From: Mesaphorura yosii
Lineage: Eukaryota; Arthropoda; Collembola; Poduromorpha; Tullbergiidae
Length of the DNA: 64,000 nucleotides
Reading direction: 5' to 3'
Assembly (NCBI GenBank): GCA_009869945.1
Contig: WIXG01000177.1
Span: 62,001-126,000 of the forward strand
Made by a program: the position numbers and the translations under genes. The notes beneath the pieces are model-generated. The model saw only the letters and a list, made by a program, of their open reading frames with translations, did no database searches and was not told the origin of the DNA. Shown piece by piece: positions 13,001 through 28,197 of this stretch (positions within the stretch are counted from its first letter, which is position 1; each line of letters starts with the position of its first letter).

Positions 13001-16000
13001 GGTGGTTGCCTAGCATCGCCTTTCCTCTGGAGAGGTCCATTGACATACCCTACCACAATATCCACTCAACTCACTCCTGCCTGCCTGCTTTTTTTTTTAC
13101 ATCTTTTCGGAAAACACGCTAATGTGACCGACCGAACTATTGCCAGCGTCCGTCTCACCCTTCCTGCTTCCTTCGTCCTCTCGCGATTTCGCTGCCCGGC
13201 CGTTCATCCGACTCTCCTGCGCCATGTCAACTCGACGCACTCCCTCGGTGGCTTCCATCAAACGCAGGCAAGCAGCAGCGAATTACACGAATTCAACCCT
13301 GCCGCGCCAGGCTAACAAAAAGAAGCCACCGAGAATGAAGAACGAGAACGATGATGTCATTTGGTCTCGACAGATCGATTGATAGGGTTCGAATGCCTGC
13401 CTATCCGGCCTAATTGGCACATGCACCATGCATGCAACAACTCAAGCATTAATCTTTATGGCGATATAATATCATTATCCAAACTCTGAATAGCCGAGCG
13501 ACGCGGACGAACAGAAACTCGCCATGCGAGGAATTTCCACATTTCGTAATTCTTACTTTCTCCCCATTTTTTAAATTGGTAACGCCAAATAAAAAATGTT
13601 TCGCCCTTGCCTTGCATCGAATGCCTGCGTCTGTGCTTTCGGTAAATTTTTGATGACACAAAATACGAAATTACGCGAGGGCGAATGAAATCCGACGCTG
13701 CCATCGAAACTTCCTTGCTTGGCACGAATTTCAGGAGGAAACTGATTGAAATTCAAAGTACGCGGAATTTTCGATACATGTCGAATTATTTGGGATAAAT
13801 TCCGTCTGCGAGCAGCGTCACTTTCGCTTTTGGCGTTTCGTGAGCACGCATTGAGACAATTGTGCAGGATTTTTATTTTGTGGACTCTACGTCTCGAGGG
13901 ACGTTGATCCATTCATTTGCTCATCAACGGGCTTTGTGAGTCAGGCAGACACAGAGCAGAAGCCTCTCAAAGTCCAGCCAATCTTTCATTCAAGGCAATT
14001 CCCAAAACGCACGAGAGCAAAAGTGAAGAATCGCGAGCAAGCGTTTGCGTTGACGAGTGCGTTTTGGCCATCGTGAGTCTGATTGATTCCTGCGGGCACG
14101 GCCGTCAAGTCATTTGAGGAGCTCGATGAGTGAAGGGACTCTAATTTTTTAACATGGAAAACCTTCTTCAATCGACGAGTCAATTACTGCCTGCCCGCTT
14201 GTTGCATGGGAAAAATAAATAAAAGCGAAACTCATCGGAGCCACGACCTTTCATAGCAAGCAAGGCAAGTTGGTCAAGGGCATGGAAGGGTACACAAATG
14301 ACTCGACTCGACTTCAAAACAATGCAATAAAAGCAAGAGTCTCATGCTCGAGTCGAGAATCGCATTGCGAGCTGATGGCTGAATTTTACTTGGAGATGCA
14401 AGAATGAATGCACGGCCACTGAATAAGGCAAAGGCGAGTTGAGCCCGCTGAACATAAATTATTTTTGGTGGCGAATGACGACTCCTATTTTCCGGTCAGT
14501 TAAGTGCGTCCCTTTTCAGTGCGACTGGACACTGGCCGACGGACCCTTCTTCAATCGATCCCTTCTCGCATCCGAATTAATTTCTGTCACGTAAAACTCG
14601 TGTAATGCTTTTGTGCTGTCGAGTACTGTCCATGCCACTACCATTTGAATGGTGATCCAATTTATTATGTCACTCGCCCATTCATTAATTCCAAATTACA
14701 ACACATTTCGAATCGAATGGAAGGAACCCGACTCCAGTTTCCAGTTCCCTCTCAAATGCAATTGCAGGGAGCAAGCGAAAAGGATTAATGCACCAATTTA
14801 AAAGTCGTAACCTGGAGTCTCACAAATCACAATTCTCATTATCAATTTAAATGAGGCTCGCTCATCGAAATTCCTAAAATGTCTGCGTAAAGCTCAGAAA
14901 CCCAAGCACTAATTTGAGAGCTCACAAGCCGAGAATACAAATCGGCCTGGAAATTCCGTACCCGCACACAGTCCCTTTTTGAATATTAAACGCGTCCAAG
15001 TCATTAATTCGTCGAAATATTCATCAGTCGCAATCAACGGTTAATGAGCAATCAACCAAGCTTCAGGCTTGGCTTGGCCCGATGCGCTTGATACTCTTTC
15101 AATGCACGGAAACAAAATGGAAACAGCGATTTAGATCCCTGCGACGAGTGGAATTTCACATTTGTGCATTTGTACATTTGTAATTTGAGATATCAATTTC
15201 ATTCGTCGATTCGGCACGGCTCTCCGACTTTCTCTGCTGCTGCTCTGCAAATAAACGAGACCCTTTTGCCCAAAAAGTGTCTGGCATTATTTGTTGCACT
15301 GCGCGACACGCTACGCAAATTATCCGTGGAAGGTGCAGCACTCTGTTCGCCCCGTCATGACCGTGGCTACTGCAGAAAGAATTCCCAGCGGTGACACATC
15401 CGCAACTTGTCGGCACGACACAGAACACGACTCACGACTCACGCGCTTTATTTTTACGCTTTTTAGAATAATGTATAATGTCTCTTTTGCGCGTTTACAA
15501 CTCATTGATGACTTATGATCACGAGCAAATTAAAACCGACGCGTGCATTAAATCCGGCACGCACGATTTCCCTTTCATTTCCACATTTATGGAAATTAAG
15601 GAAACGACGAGCAGCGGAGAAGGAAATTATGGAGCCAGGAAACGCTGAAATGCTCGCTGCTCAGTGCAGTGCAGAGTTGACTTGACTTTTGTCACTGTTG
15701 TGTTATGATAAATAATATGACAATATAAAAATATGAAACGAAGGCACTTGATTCCAAGCGGAGGCTGAAATCATCGAGTCTCTGCGCTGAATCAACTCAT
15801 TGGCCGTTATAAAAAAGGAAGGATTCATTGTCACCGCCATGCCACCCTTTAATTTTTTGTGTTGTGCCAAGATGAATAGATTGAATTCATTTTTCTGGTG
15901 ATTCTGTCGAGATTTTACGATTCCTCCTCGTATTCGCCTTTGTGAAGAGTCCGCGTCTGAGTACGCGAGGCAGGCAGCGAGATGAAAGGCTTTGACATTT

Positions 16001-18975
16001 TGCTTTGCATTTGCTTTTGCGTTTGCTGGGGTTGAGTGAAAAAGGGTCCAAATCCCTCGAAAAGGTTTACCAGGCACAAATTTAAATCTCGCATTTGCCG
16101 TAACCGTTTTCCGTTGCTGCTTTGCTACCCAAAATTCAAAACCCAGCAGAGATCCAGCTTCTTGCAAGGAGTCCACTCGCATGGCTCATTGTGCAACCGC
16201 ATTCATACTTTTTATTATCGAGCAGTGCGTTGCAATTGCACAACTCGCCATCAAAATAAAATCTCTACGTACGCGACAATGGCGAGGCTGCATTCACTCT
16301 TTTATTGTTCGGACCCCGAATATCGTCTTTCCTTCCCATTTGTAAACTTCAATGAAGAACCAAATCCAAATCCTTTGTGGTCCATTTCATGTTGGACACT
16401 CAAAAGAAATGAATTTCGAAAACATCTTTACAAGCACATGCGAGGCGAGGCAGTTTTTTAAAAGATTAGCTCAGACTCGATTCGAGTTCCTTCTTCGCAG
16501 TTGATCTCGCAAGTCTTTCGTCGACACGACGTTGCACCTTGCCTCCTCACACCGCAGCACGCACCCACTGGATTAACGACGAGAGCGTATTTAACGCTAC
16601 ATGCATGCTTCTTTTGTTGGCCGTCTCCACAACTCCAAACGGGCATGTGAGCCCTTCAGGCCCGTCTTCCAGGCGCGTGCCTATTTTTAGACACAATCTT
16701 CTTTCAGCACCCGGCCGATCTCAATAGAAAATGGAAGGGTTCCCTTAAAAAGCAAAGCAGCCCAATAAACCTGTCTTTTTAGCACTTACTCAGGCAATTC
16801 TCACTCCGGATGAAATTCACACCTTTTATCAGCTTTGAGTGGCGATACGAAAGGATTTAAGATTCGTGAATAGTATCGGATTACACGCCACACGCCACGC
16901 GCCACTTCCAGGCAGCCAGTAGACTTTCGCCGTTTCGCGTAGCAGAAGCAAAGGAGCTGGCAATAATTCCAGGTGATGGCTGCTGCTTTCCAACAACGCG
17001 TCTATGAATTGAGTGTCAAATGTCTAATTGGCGACAAGTTTAAAAAAATCTGTGGGTCAAGAGTTTCAAATCCTATGCAAATGGAAGTAGCCACAAACAA
17101 TGCGCACTTTCCAGTTGGCAGGCGGTTCATGATAATCAGTTGCAGTGCCAAAATCGTCAGGAGGGCAACCATCCTTGGGCGCGATTCGGCCCTGCCACCC
17201 GGCAAAAATGCAAAGACGCCTGATGTGGACAAGAAGATTTGATTTGAGCTGGCCGGCCGTTGGTGCGATTTGGAATCTGCGTTCTGCCATGCGTGGAATC
17301 CCAAATTGAATCGAGAATTCCTCCTCGTTCCTCGTTTTATAATGAACCTTTGCTGCCTGTCAATCAATCCCTCAACAACACAACAATGCCTTGCCTTGCG
17401 TCTGTGAAGATGACGACCAGAAAGTTTAAAATATTTTGAAGTGAAAAACAACTCATGTGGAAAGCCTTGGCCTGGCCCTTTTCAAACTCACTTCTTTATA
17501 TTTTACATGTTGCTCAAGATTAAACCCGAGCCCTTTTCGTATCCTTCCTTCATTGGGTTCGAGTTTGCGTCTTTTCTTGCGCAGTGCAAGCATCTCAATT
17601 CTCATCGTATCGAATGAATTGCTTTGGTAAAAAGTAAAATGCCAGGCTCCATTTCATGAGACTGTGAGACGCTGCGCCGGCTGAAACGTGGAACGGTGGA
17701 AGGCTGAAGTGAACAAACTCCTGACTATGCGAAGGTTTCCTAATCAGCAAACTCTTTGCTGGATTCAAATGACTCAAAGAGGTACGAGGCCGATTTGAGA
17801 TTTGAGTATGGGCCCATTCAAAGAGTGGGTTATTGTTATTGGTCATTGCTTATCTGCCCTTCCCTGCATAACTCGCTTTTCTCAGAATTCCTTTCATTCT
17901 AATTTCATCCAGAAACCCGTTCTTTCGTTGTGCTCCCTCTCATAGAAGGCTTATTGTCATTTCCATAATTTGCCATTCGATATTCCAGAGTTCAGAGTGC
18001 AGGAAGACTTCCTGACTCCACTGCCTCCAAAAAGAGAACTTAGCTTGCATGCACGACAACTTGGACTTGGAAGTCTTACCTCTGACGGATGCTGGACAAT
18101 TCCTGAAGGCTGCAATTAGAATCAGGCCACGTCAAGTAGGCATCGAGATAGAGATGAATTGCCCTAACAAATGTTATAAGACAGCATGGAAATTCAGGCG
18201 TCCGCCATCCGCCAGGCGGAGAACGAAATTCTGCTGCTTCTGCAGGCTGATCTTACGAAAAGAAATGAGAGTGCGAATCCGATTTTCAGCGATGATTTCG
18301 GCACGGCGGTGCAGTGGACCCTGGACGAACAATGAGAGTGATGAATCCCAATCCGTAAGCGGGCTCTATTTTTCTTCTTGCGGTTCGGCAAGACTTTGAC
18401 TTTCTGGTGAGGCTCGACAAAATCGACTGATTGAAAACTTGTACGACAATGAGTGCGAGACACAAAATGCAGAGCAGTGGAGGCTGGAAGCTGGAGAGAA
18501 CGAGTTACAGTTTTCAATTATTCTAATGAGACAGAGGTGAGGGATTGCTTGATTGCATAGAATTCCAGTGAAGTGAAGAGTGTCGTTCCTGTAGGAATAC
18601 ATTCTCACTGCTGCGCCGGACAAAGACAAGAAAAGTCAGCCAAGAGCCAAGTGAGACTTGAGAAGGTGAATGCTTTTCTTGCTTGCTCGATCGTGTTAAA
18701 CTGCCTGGCGGGCAAAATTGTGATTGCGGCTGTTGTTCTTTCTGCCGTCAGTTTATCAACAGCTAACTTGAACATCTCTGCTACCAAAGTGTCACTTTTC
18801 AGACGATCATATTTTATTTGCAATTAGTGCATTTTAGTCTACATTCTTCTGTTCTTCTCAACCTGTTTTGTGAGGAGCACGAAAGGTACTTGAGCCAAGA
18901 TAAGTTGGCTGATGAGTTCACTGATTTTTGATTGCTCAATTGCTGATTATTTAATTTTGCCCTTTCTTCTAGAAC
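10092..18975. other. 8.9-kb noncoding stretch upstream of Krüppel
   Basis: No recognisable gene on either strand. The longest frames (11766-12344 and 12788-13315, both +) have composition and overlaps typical of chance. It lies 5' of both Krüppel (-) and the HAUS5-like gene (+). By position it is the obvious place for Krüppel enhancers, but no binding-site cluster was proved by eye. A good acceptor (tttcttctag, 18963-18972) at its right end suggests that a 5' exon of the HAUS5-like gene lies inside. Confidence 0.5.
11231..11250 (+). repeat. 5-bp tandem repeat (acgcg)4
   Basis: Four copies of acgcg with the last base changed. Short microsatellite in noncoding DNA; no function inferred. Confidence 0.8.
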
Positions 18976-19002
18976 TTGGTTCGTCAACGCAACGAGGGCA
19001 CC

Positions 19003-21391
19003 ATGTCAAGGAAAAGCAGCAGATTTAGCGATGGGCCTGGCCTGGGCAGTTCCAAATCTTCAACTCCAACGCTCAACTCTTCGCCATCAACCTTCAGTTT
19101 GTCTCCTGTGGCGACAGCGGCAGTGCCGAGTCCCAGCACGTCGGAGGCAAGCGAAGATAAGGAATCGTTAGAGCAGCCTGAACTGTTGCAGTGGTTGAAA
19201 GACTTTGGTCTGGAAGGGACCGCCATCCCCCAGAAGACATTACGGTAACATTAATCAAGCTAAAAAGCGAATTAGACAATTGGATAATTGTGGTTGCGCG
19301 CGGTAAATCGGCTGATCGTGAATCATGAATCATGTTTCTGGGTCTGTGTTCCATTTCCATTAGAACAATCACTCGTGGTCCGTTCAAAGACTTCTTGTAC
19401 AGCTTCTGCTTGCCGCACGTAAGACCAACCACCTGGATTACGACGATGAGACTAAATTTGGATTTGATTGCTGAGCGCCGTGCTAAAGCGGAAGGAAAGA
19501 AGAAAAATAATTTGGCAAAGGTACGACGGTTTTCTAATTATTAACTTGCAAGAATAAGGAATTCGTTCTGTGTTTCTGTATGATCAGGTAACAACTGAGA
19601 TCGAACAATGCAGGAAAGAACTCGAAGAACTGGAGCAAACTGAACAGACATTAGTTGAAAAATTGAGGGCCGACTTCTCATCCTTAGAAGAGTCTTCTAT
19701 ACTTTCTTTAACCAAGCCGAAGGAAGCCAAAATTATGAAAGAAGTAGAAAAGCAGTACTTAGAATCACTAATGAAAAGCGTCGAGTTAAAGAAGCAATTC
19801 TTCCAGTCGTTATCGTCCATGAATTCAAATGCTGTTGAATGCTCAGAAATTTTGGAAGTACGGGAAATAAGCGAAGATTTTGAGCAACTCAGAAATGTAG
19901 ACTCAATCCGTCAACTGAAGGTTTTGTTGTGCAAACTGATTCCTAAATTCCTTGGGGAAGAAGGCAGCATGAGTGAAAACGAGGATTCCGTCGACAACAT
20001 TAAGAAACTGAAGCAACTCGTTCTGAATGCACTGATTAGGCTCAAAGCTGTGGACATCCAGCAAGTGTACGAGGCAGTGGATGAAATCTCGCCAGGCAAC
20101 ATCTCCAAACTTCCAGAATATGAATTCTCGACTGGTTTGAGCGAATTTAACAAAATTATCTGGAAGAAGTTGCTGGAGTGGTCTGAGGCGCACGTTGCAC
20201 TCTTCGAAACGAATATCATTTTGTTCGACGACTCTGTTAACCAATGCCACAACAACAGCTCCCTCCAAAATTCAGCCACACTCAGCGACTCCAACGAATT
20301 AACGGACGAGGTATCAATTAAATTCAAATGTTCTTAAATTAATCTCGTTCAAGTTCAGTTTATTTACTAAGCACCATTTTTCTCTTGGACAGACTGCCAA
20401 CCTCAAACTTTTGATCGAAGAGGAAAAGGGACTGGAAATGCTCAGATTTTATCAAGAACTTGATGTCGATGCGTACGAAAATCTGACAACTACAAAGTCT
20501 GAATTGTATGTCGAAGGTATGCTGGACAACGACACACCTAAGTTTCGGAAATCAGCACTGCCAAATTACGAGCTGCTGACCGAGATATTGCTGAGTTCGC
20601 TTCCTGTCTTGAGAGAAGGAATCGAAGATGGCGTCAACTTCGCCAAGAAAACAGCGGAAGAAATTCACGAGTGCTTTGAATCGGTGGTGAGTCTGATCAC
20701 TGAGGACCTCCAACCTCCTGAAAATTGACGCAATTGAATTTTAATTTACATTTTGGGTCAAGTCGAACTCTAAGGCAGTAATTCAAATTAATTATCTGCC
20801 AACTGCATTTTGTATTTTTGATATGCGCTAAATTTTTCAAATTAAAAACCGTCGTAGAAAAGTGTATGAGGTATGTTAAAGCTGAAAATAAACATAACTT
20901 CCAATATAAACTCTGTAGAATCGCTGTCGCATAAATTTCTGGACATTCTTCTGTTTTGTGGCAGGCCATGGAAATTTTCGTGGAAGTCGGGAACTATACG
21001 TTTTCGCAGCCGTTGTCGGCTTTTCTTCCTTGCTTCTGCACTTTACTTGCTCTCAACATGTATCAATACGAATTGATAAACCATGCAAGCAGCATGAGGC
21101 ACGTTTTGAGGTACAGCGAAGTGCTACACAGATGGACAATTCGCGAGTCAAGTCGACAATTCGAACTCCCATAAATTCTTTTCAATTGACCCAACACAGC
21201 CAATACTGTCAAGTTGTAAAACAAGGTCTGCATTGAACACAACGTCAGACGTGCGTAGTCAAAAATTAGAAAGCAAGTTGACAGGCGAGTTTCGTGACAA
21301 GATAGCCAAGAAGAATAGCCAGCAAATTCGATTCAGCGACGACATCGCAGCTGCAGCAGTGATTTATCCAGCGCCAGAACCGGTAAGGTGA
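19003..21391 (+). CDS. HAUS augmin-like complex subunit 5 (probable)
   Basis: Exons 19003-19244, 19364-19520, 19588-20310, 20393-20686, 20965-21110 and 21226-21391 join in frame to about 575 aa; human HAUS5 is about 633. Augmin binds spindle microtubules and recruits gamma-tubulin for branching nucleation. Residues 1-57 are Ser/Pro-rich. Residues ~60-120 (LLQWLKDFGLEG, KTLRTITRGPFKDFLYSF, then HVRPTTW) match the N-terminal HAUS5 pattern in which a short helix is followed by TLRR(I/L)...G...W/F.YI...HV.SQR. A Glu/Leu coiled coil follows (about 134-190), then acidic helical sequence to the C-terminus. ATG 19003 is chosen because an in-frame TAG precedes it and an acceptor sits at 18972. The last splice (donor 21111, acceptor 21225) is an inference; without it the frame ends at 21174. 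HAUS5 diverges fast, so the family call is moderate while the gene itself is well supported. Confidence 0.65.
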
Positions 21392-21409
21392 CTAGAATTA
21401 GCCATCACG

Positions 21410-24419
<3,010 letters not shown>

Positions 24420-24480
24420 ACACGAAAATCTAACAATTTGTTTGATTATGTGCTAGCCTTGCGTATTTAAGTATGTAGCA

Positions 24481-24543
24481 ATTAAACTCTTACAACCTTT
24501 TCTACATTAGCTAAAAATTATTCTCACGTACCAGATTAATAAA
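24481..24543 (+). terminator. poly(A) signals for ABCE1
   Basis: ATTAAA (24481-24486) and AATAAA (24538-24543) lie 62 and 119 nt after the stop. The second directly abuts the degenerate ABCE1 exon copy, so the copy probably lies outside the normal transcript. Confidence 0.5.
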
Positions 24544-24705
24544 TTGCTGATCACTACTGTCATGAAACCCTTAAAAATTTTTGAAATTATCGACAATGAT
24601 CTGGAGACTTTCTCTGCAGGTGAACTGCAACGGTTGGCCTTGTCTTTGTGCTTGGGGAATCCCGACGTGTACCTGATCGACGAACCGTCTGTTTACTTGG
24701 ATTGA
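24544..24705 (+). pseudogene. decayed duplicate of ABCE1 exon 8
   Basis: The frame ttg ctg atc act ... reads [11 protein letters not shown]..., then [15 protein letters not shown], then [13 protein letters not shown] and TGA. It runs parallel to exon 23868-24064 ([10 protein letters not shown]...[29 protein letters not shown]). Differences include SGGE to SAGE in the ABC signature, loss of one codon (the Ala of PADV), and a stop where the parent reads Ser-Glu-Gln. Homology fades after about 24725. There is no acceptor in place of the parental intron border: position 24543 is the end of an AATAAA. The first five codons are already weakly conserved. It is best read as a tandem partial duplication of one exon, now dead. 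An alternative terminal exon is much less likely, given the damaged signature motif. Confidence 0.85.
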
Positions 24706-24725
24706 AATTGTTTGGTATTTTGCGT

Positions 24726-26135
24726 CAAGACGAGTTTCTGTCAACCATAACCGAATGAATCATTTTATTTGGTTTCGAGTTACAGTTTCTGGCACTATGT
24801 AACTGAGCAGATGCTTTGATTTCTAATGTTGCAACCCGTACTCAAACACCTCAAAACAGAGGCTCCACAATAACTTTGGCCAACACCTTGATTGCTAAAA
24901 TCCAGTCAGCAGTACACGGATTGGGTTTCTGTCTTGAATATAGTAAAAACGATGAATATGGAGAAAATGATGAATCCTGATCTTTTCATAGGATGCCATT
25001 TTAGTGTATATAAGCATTTTCCCATTGGAATTATTCTTGTTATTCAAACAATGCATGGTCTCAGAAAAGAAATGCGAGACGATAGAAGAAATTACAGCTA
25101 TGAGAAGAGAGCTTCCGTGAAGAGAGCTGCAATTAAATCCGAGCTTAACTCAAAAGTGATTCCTGCAATTGTCCTGCAAAAATTTGCATATATTTATGCA
25201 TGTACGTATATGAATTTAATATGAGCATTCCAATTTAGAGTTTAAGCTCCTTTGTTGATAACAAAGCAAACCGCATTTCGTATGTACAGGTGGTGTGCTG
25301 TGGGTATTATTGAATAGATAACTAGAACCGTGCCCAGAATTAACTTGCTTAACTTTAAATATTCACCTTGTAAGTGTCGGATAACCATTGGACGCCCTGT
25401 GGCTTGCGTTTTCAATGTCAAAGAGTCATGTCAGGATCATGGACTTTGGTTAAAATCCAGCCTCACACGCGTCTCTGTCCCCAACAGACAATATAAAGTT
25501 ATTCGTATGAATTGTCTATTTAATGAGTCGACGCTAGTATTGACTTTAGTTTCTACAAGTGCACGCGTGTTTCAGCGGGCCTACGTTTCCTACCTACGGG
25601 CCCAGCTCTCACTTCGTTTCATGGCTTTATGACTTCATGTCCGTGTCCAGGGGTCCAGCCAAGACTTCATTTCATGGCTTCATGGTTTCCGGCCAGTATT
25701 TATACTAGTATTATAACCGATCAAACATGAAAATGTGGGTCAAAATCCTACCTACTTCTCTACGACATTTTATGGATCCAGCCTCCCTTCAAAATGCATT
25801 GCATCTGGCGAATTTCCTCAGCTTCAACGACCACCAGAGACAAGGGCAAGTCTACTGGAGTATTTGAGGTGGTCCAGAAGCCAATTTGGCTTCATGGCAT
25901 ATGGATTTCGAGTGTCTCTGAGAACCAGAGCTGGATTTTGCAAAATTAGTGTCCAGGACCAGTTTTTCGTGGATCTGGCCTTAATTTCGTCCATAATGTA
26001 AAAGAATTTATTTGACACTGGCAGAAAGGCTTCAAGTTCTGTTAATTTGCAAAAGGCATTAACCAATTTCTTAAATGAACGGAAATTGAGCCCAGAAATC
26101 GATCTTGTGGCCAAATAAACAATCCATTACTGGAA
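24726..26135. other. intergenic, ABCE1 to GPCR
   Basis: No recognised gene. A minus-strand frame of 96 codons (25824-26114) starts 22 nt past the GPCR stop but spans that gene's likely poly(A) signal (TTTATT at 26007-26012 on the plus strand), so it is probably 3' untranslated. A plus frame 24892-25224 resembles nothing known. 25600-25700 has near-repeats of a ttcatggctt word. Confidence 0.4.
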
Positions 26136-27189
26136 TTAAACCCAGTCTTCCCGTTTATTTTGCCCTTTCTTACATTTACATTTACAAAGACTCTCCCGAA
26201 ATCCATTCCCAATAGATTTCAATCCATTTCTAAAGTCCGCATTAAAATAACAGTAAATAATTGAATTAACAATAAAGCTAAGCATAAGAATCCAAACTAG
26301 AGCTGCGTGCAGGCCATAATTGTAATCACATACGACTCGGTGTTTGTACACGATCTTTTCGTATGTGAAGAAGATTGTGATTGGTAACCAGCAGCAGACA
26401 AATGCCACCACGACCGATACAATCATAAGAATAGCCTTCACCTGTCTGGAGCGATGCACGGAGTATTGCTCAGGTGTGAATTGTCCAGGTGGCTTACGCG
26501 TGTACAAAAGGATTGCAGCACGACCAGAAAACACGGATACCAGCGCGAAAGGGACAAGAACAAGTGTAATCAGACTGTAGAAAGGTTTATCCGCTTCAGC
26601 TATCACTGTTCCATAGATAAGAAGGCATTGCCCCGAGAGTGTAGACGCCGGGACATCGTTTGAGGAGTAATGTGAGAACCGGAATGGTAGAACGCATGAG
26701 AAACCCCAAATTATGGCGATAAGAATGAGTACAACCCATTTAGGTTGTTTATGCATTGGGTAAGCAATCGATTTCCATCTCATCACACTGATAAGCACCA
26801 TCGTGTACGCTGAGACACTGGCAGAGATCATTGTAATGTAGGAAATGATGACACGGCATCCTTCTGAACACTGCGGTCCGACAAGTGCGTTGTGAATAAT
26901 TCCTGGGCAGTAAACAATCAATCTAATTTGAATTCATTACTGAAGATGTGAAAGGTCAAGGAATCTTACCTGCAAACACAAATGCAAGATCACTGATCGA
27001 GATGTTCGTGTACATGATCTTGGCCGTTGTAATCTTGCCATATTTTGTTGATAAGAAGATTCGTATCACTGCAGCATTTGTTATGATAGAGAATACCAGC
27101 AGACTTCCAATAATGTACACGGATATGGATGAAAGCAGTCCTTCGCCATTCTGTGCTTGATTGTATGCAAATTTTGGAGTCGAAGACAT
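26136..27189 (-). CDS. class A (rhodopsin-like) GPCR, probably peptide-type
   Basis: Two coding exons, 27189-26970 and 26902-26136, join in phase 1 to 328 aa; the 67-nt intron falls within TM2. Seven hydrophobic segments are clear. TM1 (~21-46) has Asn38. TM2 has SISDLAF with Asp67, the sodium-site Asp. TM3 starts at Cys89. TM4 has IIWGF. TM5 has LVPFAL, TM6 VCCWLPI, and TM7 NSIIYCYFNADFRNGL (from ~286). A Cys/Lys-rich tail (CKCKCKK) suits palmitoylation. The DRY box is replaced by MRW (114-116) and NPxxY by NSIIY. The CWLP motif and the basic TM5-TM6 loop (HRSRQVK) favour a neuropeptide-receptor relative; no ligand can be named. The start is the first ATG after a likely 5'UTR acceptor (minus strand, near 27213); another in-frame ATG lies at 27255. 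Stop TAA 26138-26136; AATAAA follows about 125 nt on. Confidence 0.85.
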
Positions 27190-27963
27190 TGTTGTACTTG
27201 TTAATCGGGTACCTGAATTAAGAATGACTGATCTGCAATCATGAAACATTGCCATTGAATTTGGGAATTATGGCACCACGGACCAAGTAAACAGTAGAAA
27301 TTAGATACGAGAACCCGGGTTAGCTGGAAATTCATGCTTACATCTGCAAAAGACTGAGCTAATTGACTCAGTTCTCTTGAACACTTGAAGGCGGTACAAG
27401 TTCATTGTACATTTATACATCTAAGAATAATATTTACATTTCTACTTACAGATTGGTCGTTCACACTATGCAAGAATGTCAATTTATGCCTGTGCATTGT
27501 GAGAACCTGGCATGTGGAGATTAAGTGACATTGCTGATTGGTCGCTCGCCTACTTCGTCGCGAAAACGTCCTGGATATTTGACAGTCTTGCGTATACATG
27601 CGCAATGAGCAAGAATGTTTATACTTAAATTCCAGCCCAAGTTAGAGTTGCATAAATTGTTCGTTAACAAAGAGAAGAAAAGAGAGGGGAAGCGAGTCAG
27701 AGGTAGGTAGGGTATTCCAGCAGTTCTAGAGTTATAGTTCGTAGTCGGTAGTCAATTAATTTAGAAATAGAGTCGTACGTCGCGAGTAATTGTCCAGTCT
27801 AGTCAGAATCAATAAAATCAGAGACTTTGATTATTAGCAATTGTCCGTGTTGTGTTGTTCATGTTCGTCATTCAGTTCATGGTCATCAGTCAATCGTAAA
27901 GTCGTAAGTCGTAAGTAGTCGTGGTCCGCAGCGAGTCATTTTGTTGTCCCGTGCCCTGCACAG

Positions 27964-28197
27964 GTTGGACAGAAGGAGACATCCCTCCCAGTGTCCATTA
28001 CACTATCCAAAGGGGAGGGCTTTACCGGAGAATGCTTGACCCTTCCATTGCCCGATTCCAAGTGTCTCACTCCCCGAAATGAATTCCCAATCGGTTGGGC
28101 TAATCAAGCGCAATCAATTGAGACTTATGGAGAGTGTGTGATCATGTACGCTCATGGAAACTGTTCCCGTCAGCACCCATCAAATCTGCCATCCTGA
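27964..28197 (+). CDS. possible beta/gamma-crystallin-like exon (broken or incompletely modelled)
   Basis: After an acceptor (ccctgcacag), the frame reads VGQKETSLPVSITLSKGEGF, then TGECLTLPLPDSKC, a Trp-Ala step, QSIETYGECVIMYAHGNC, and TGA. The spacing fits the cysteine-containing Greek-key pattern of arthropod beta/gamma-crystallin-like proteins (V.L....F.G.CL.L...KC...W...SI.T.G.CV..Y....C). After the TGA the same frame stays open for another 47 codons to TAA at 28339. A stop in a formerly longer exon, or an unrecognised intron, could both explain this. No start exon or signal peptide was found upstream. The family match is from memory and short, so confidence is low. Confidence 0.35.
   Translation, partial: VGQKETSLPVSITLSKGEGFTGECLTLPLPDSKCLTPRNEFPIGWANQAQSIETYGECVIMYAHGNCSRQHPSNLPS

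Noticed and set aside
12788-13315. 175-codon plus-strand frame
   Set aside because: Low-quality composition, opposing open frames and no recognised motif.
25824-26114. 96-codon minus frame 22 nt after the GPCR stop, suggesting a second cistron
   Set aside because: It crosses the probable poly(A) signal of the GPCR and has no recognisable domain.
27770-27860. LTR-end-like stretch with aataaaatcagagactttg
   Set aside because: There is no paired terminal repeat, primer-binding site or gag/pol frame nearby; it is more simply a poly(A)-type sequence. No retroelement is called.
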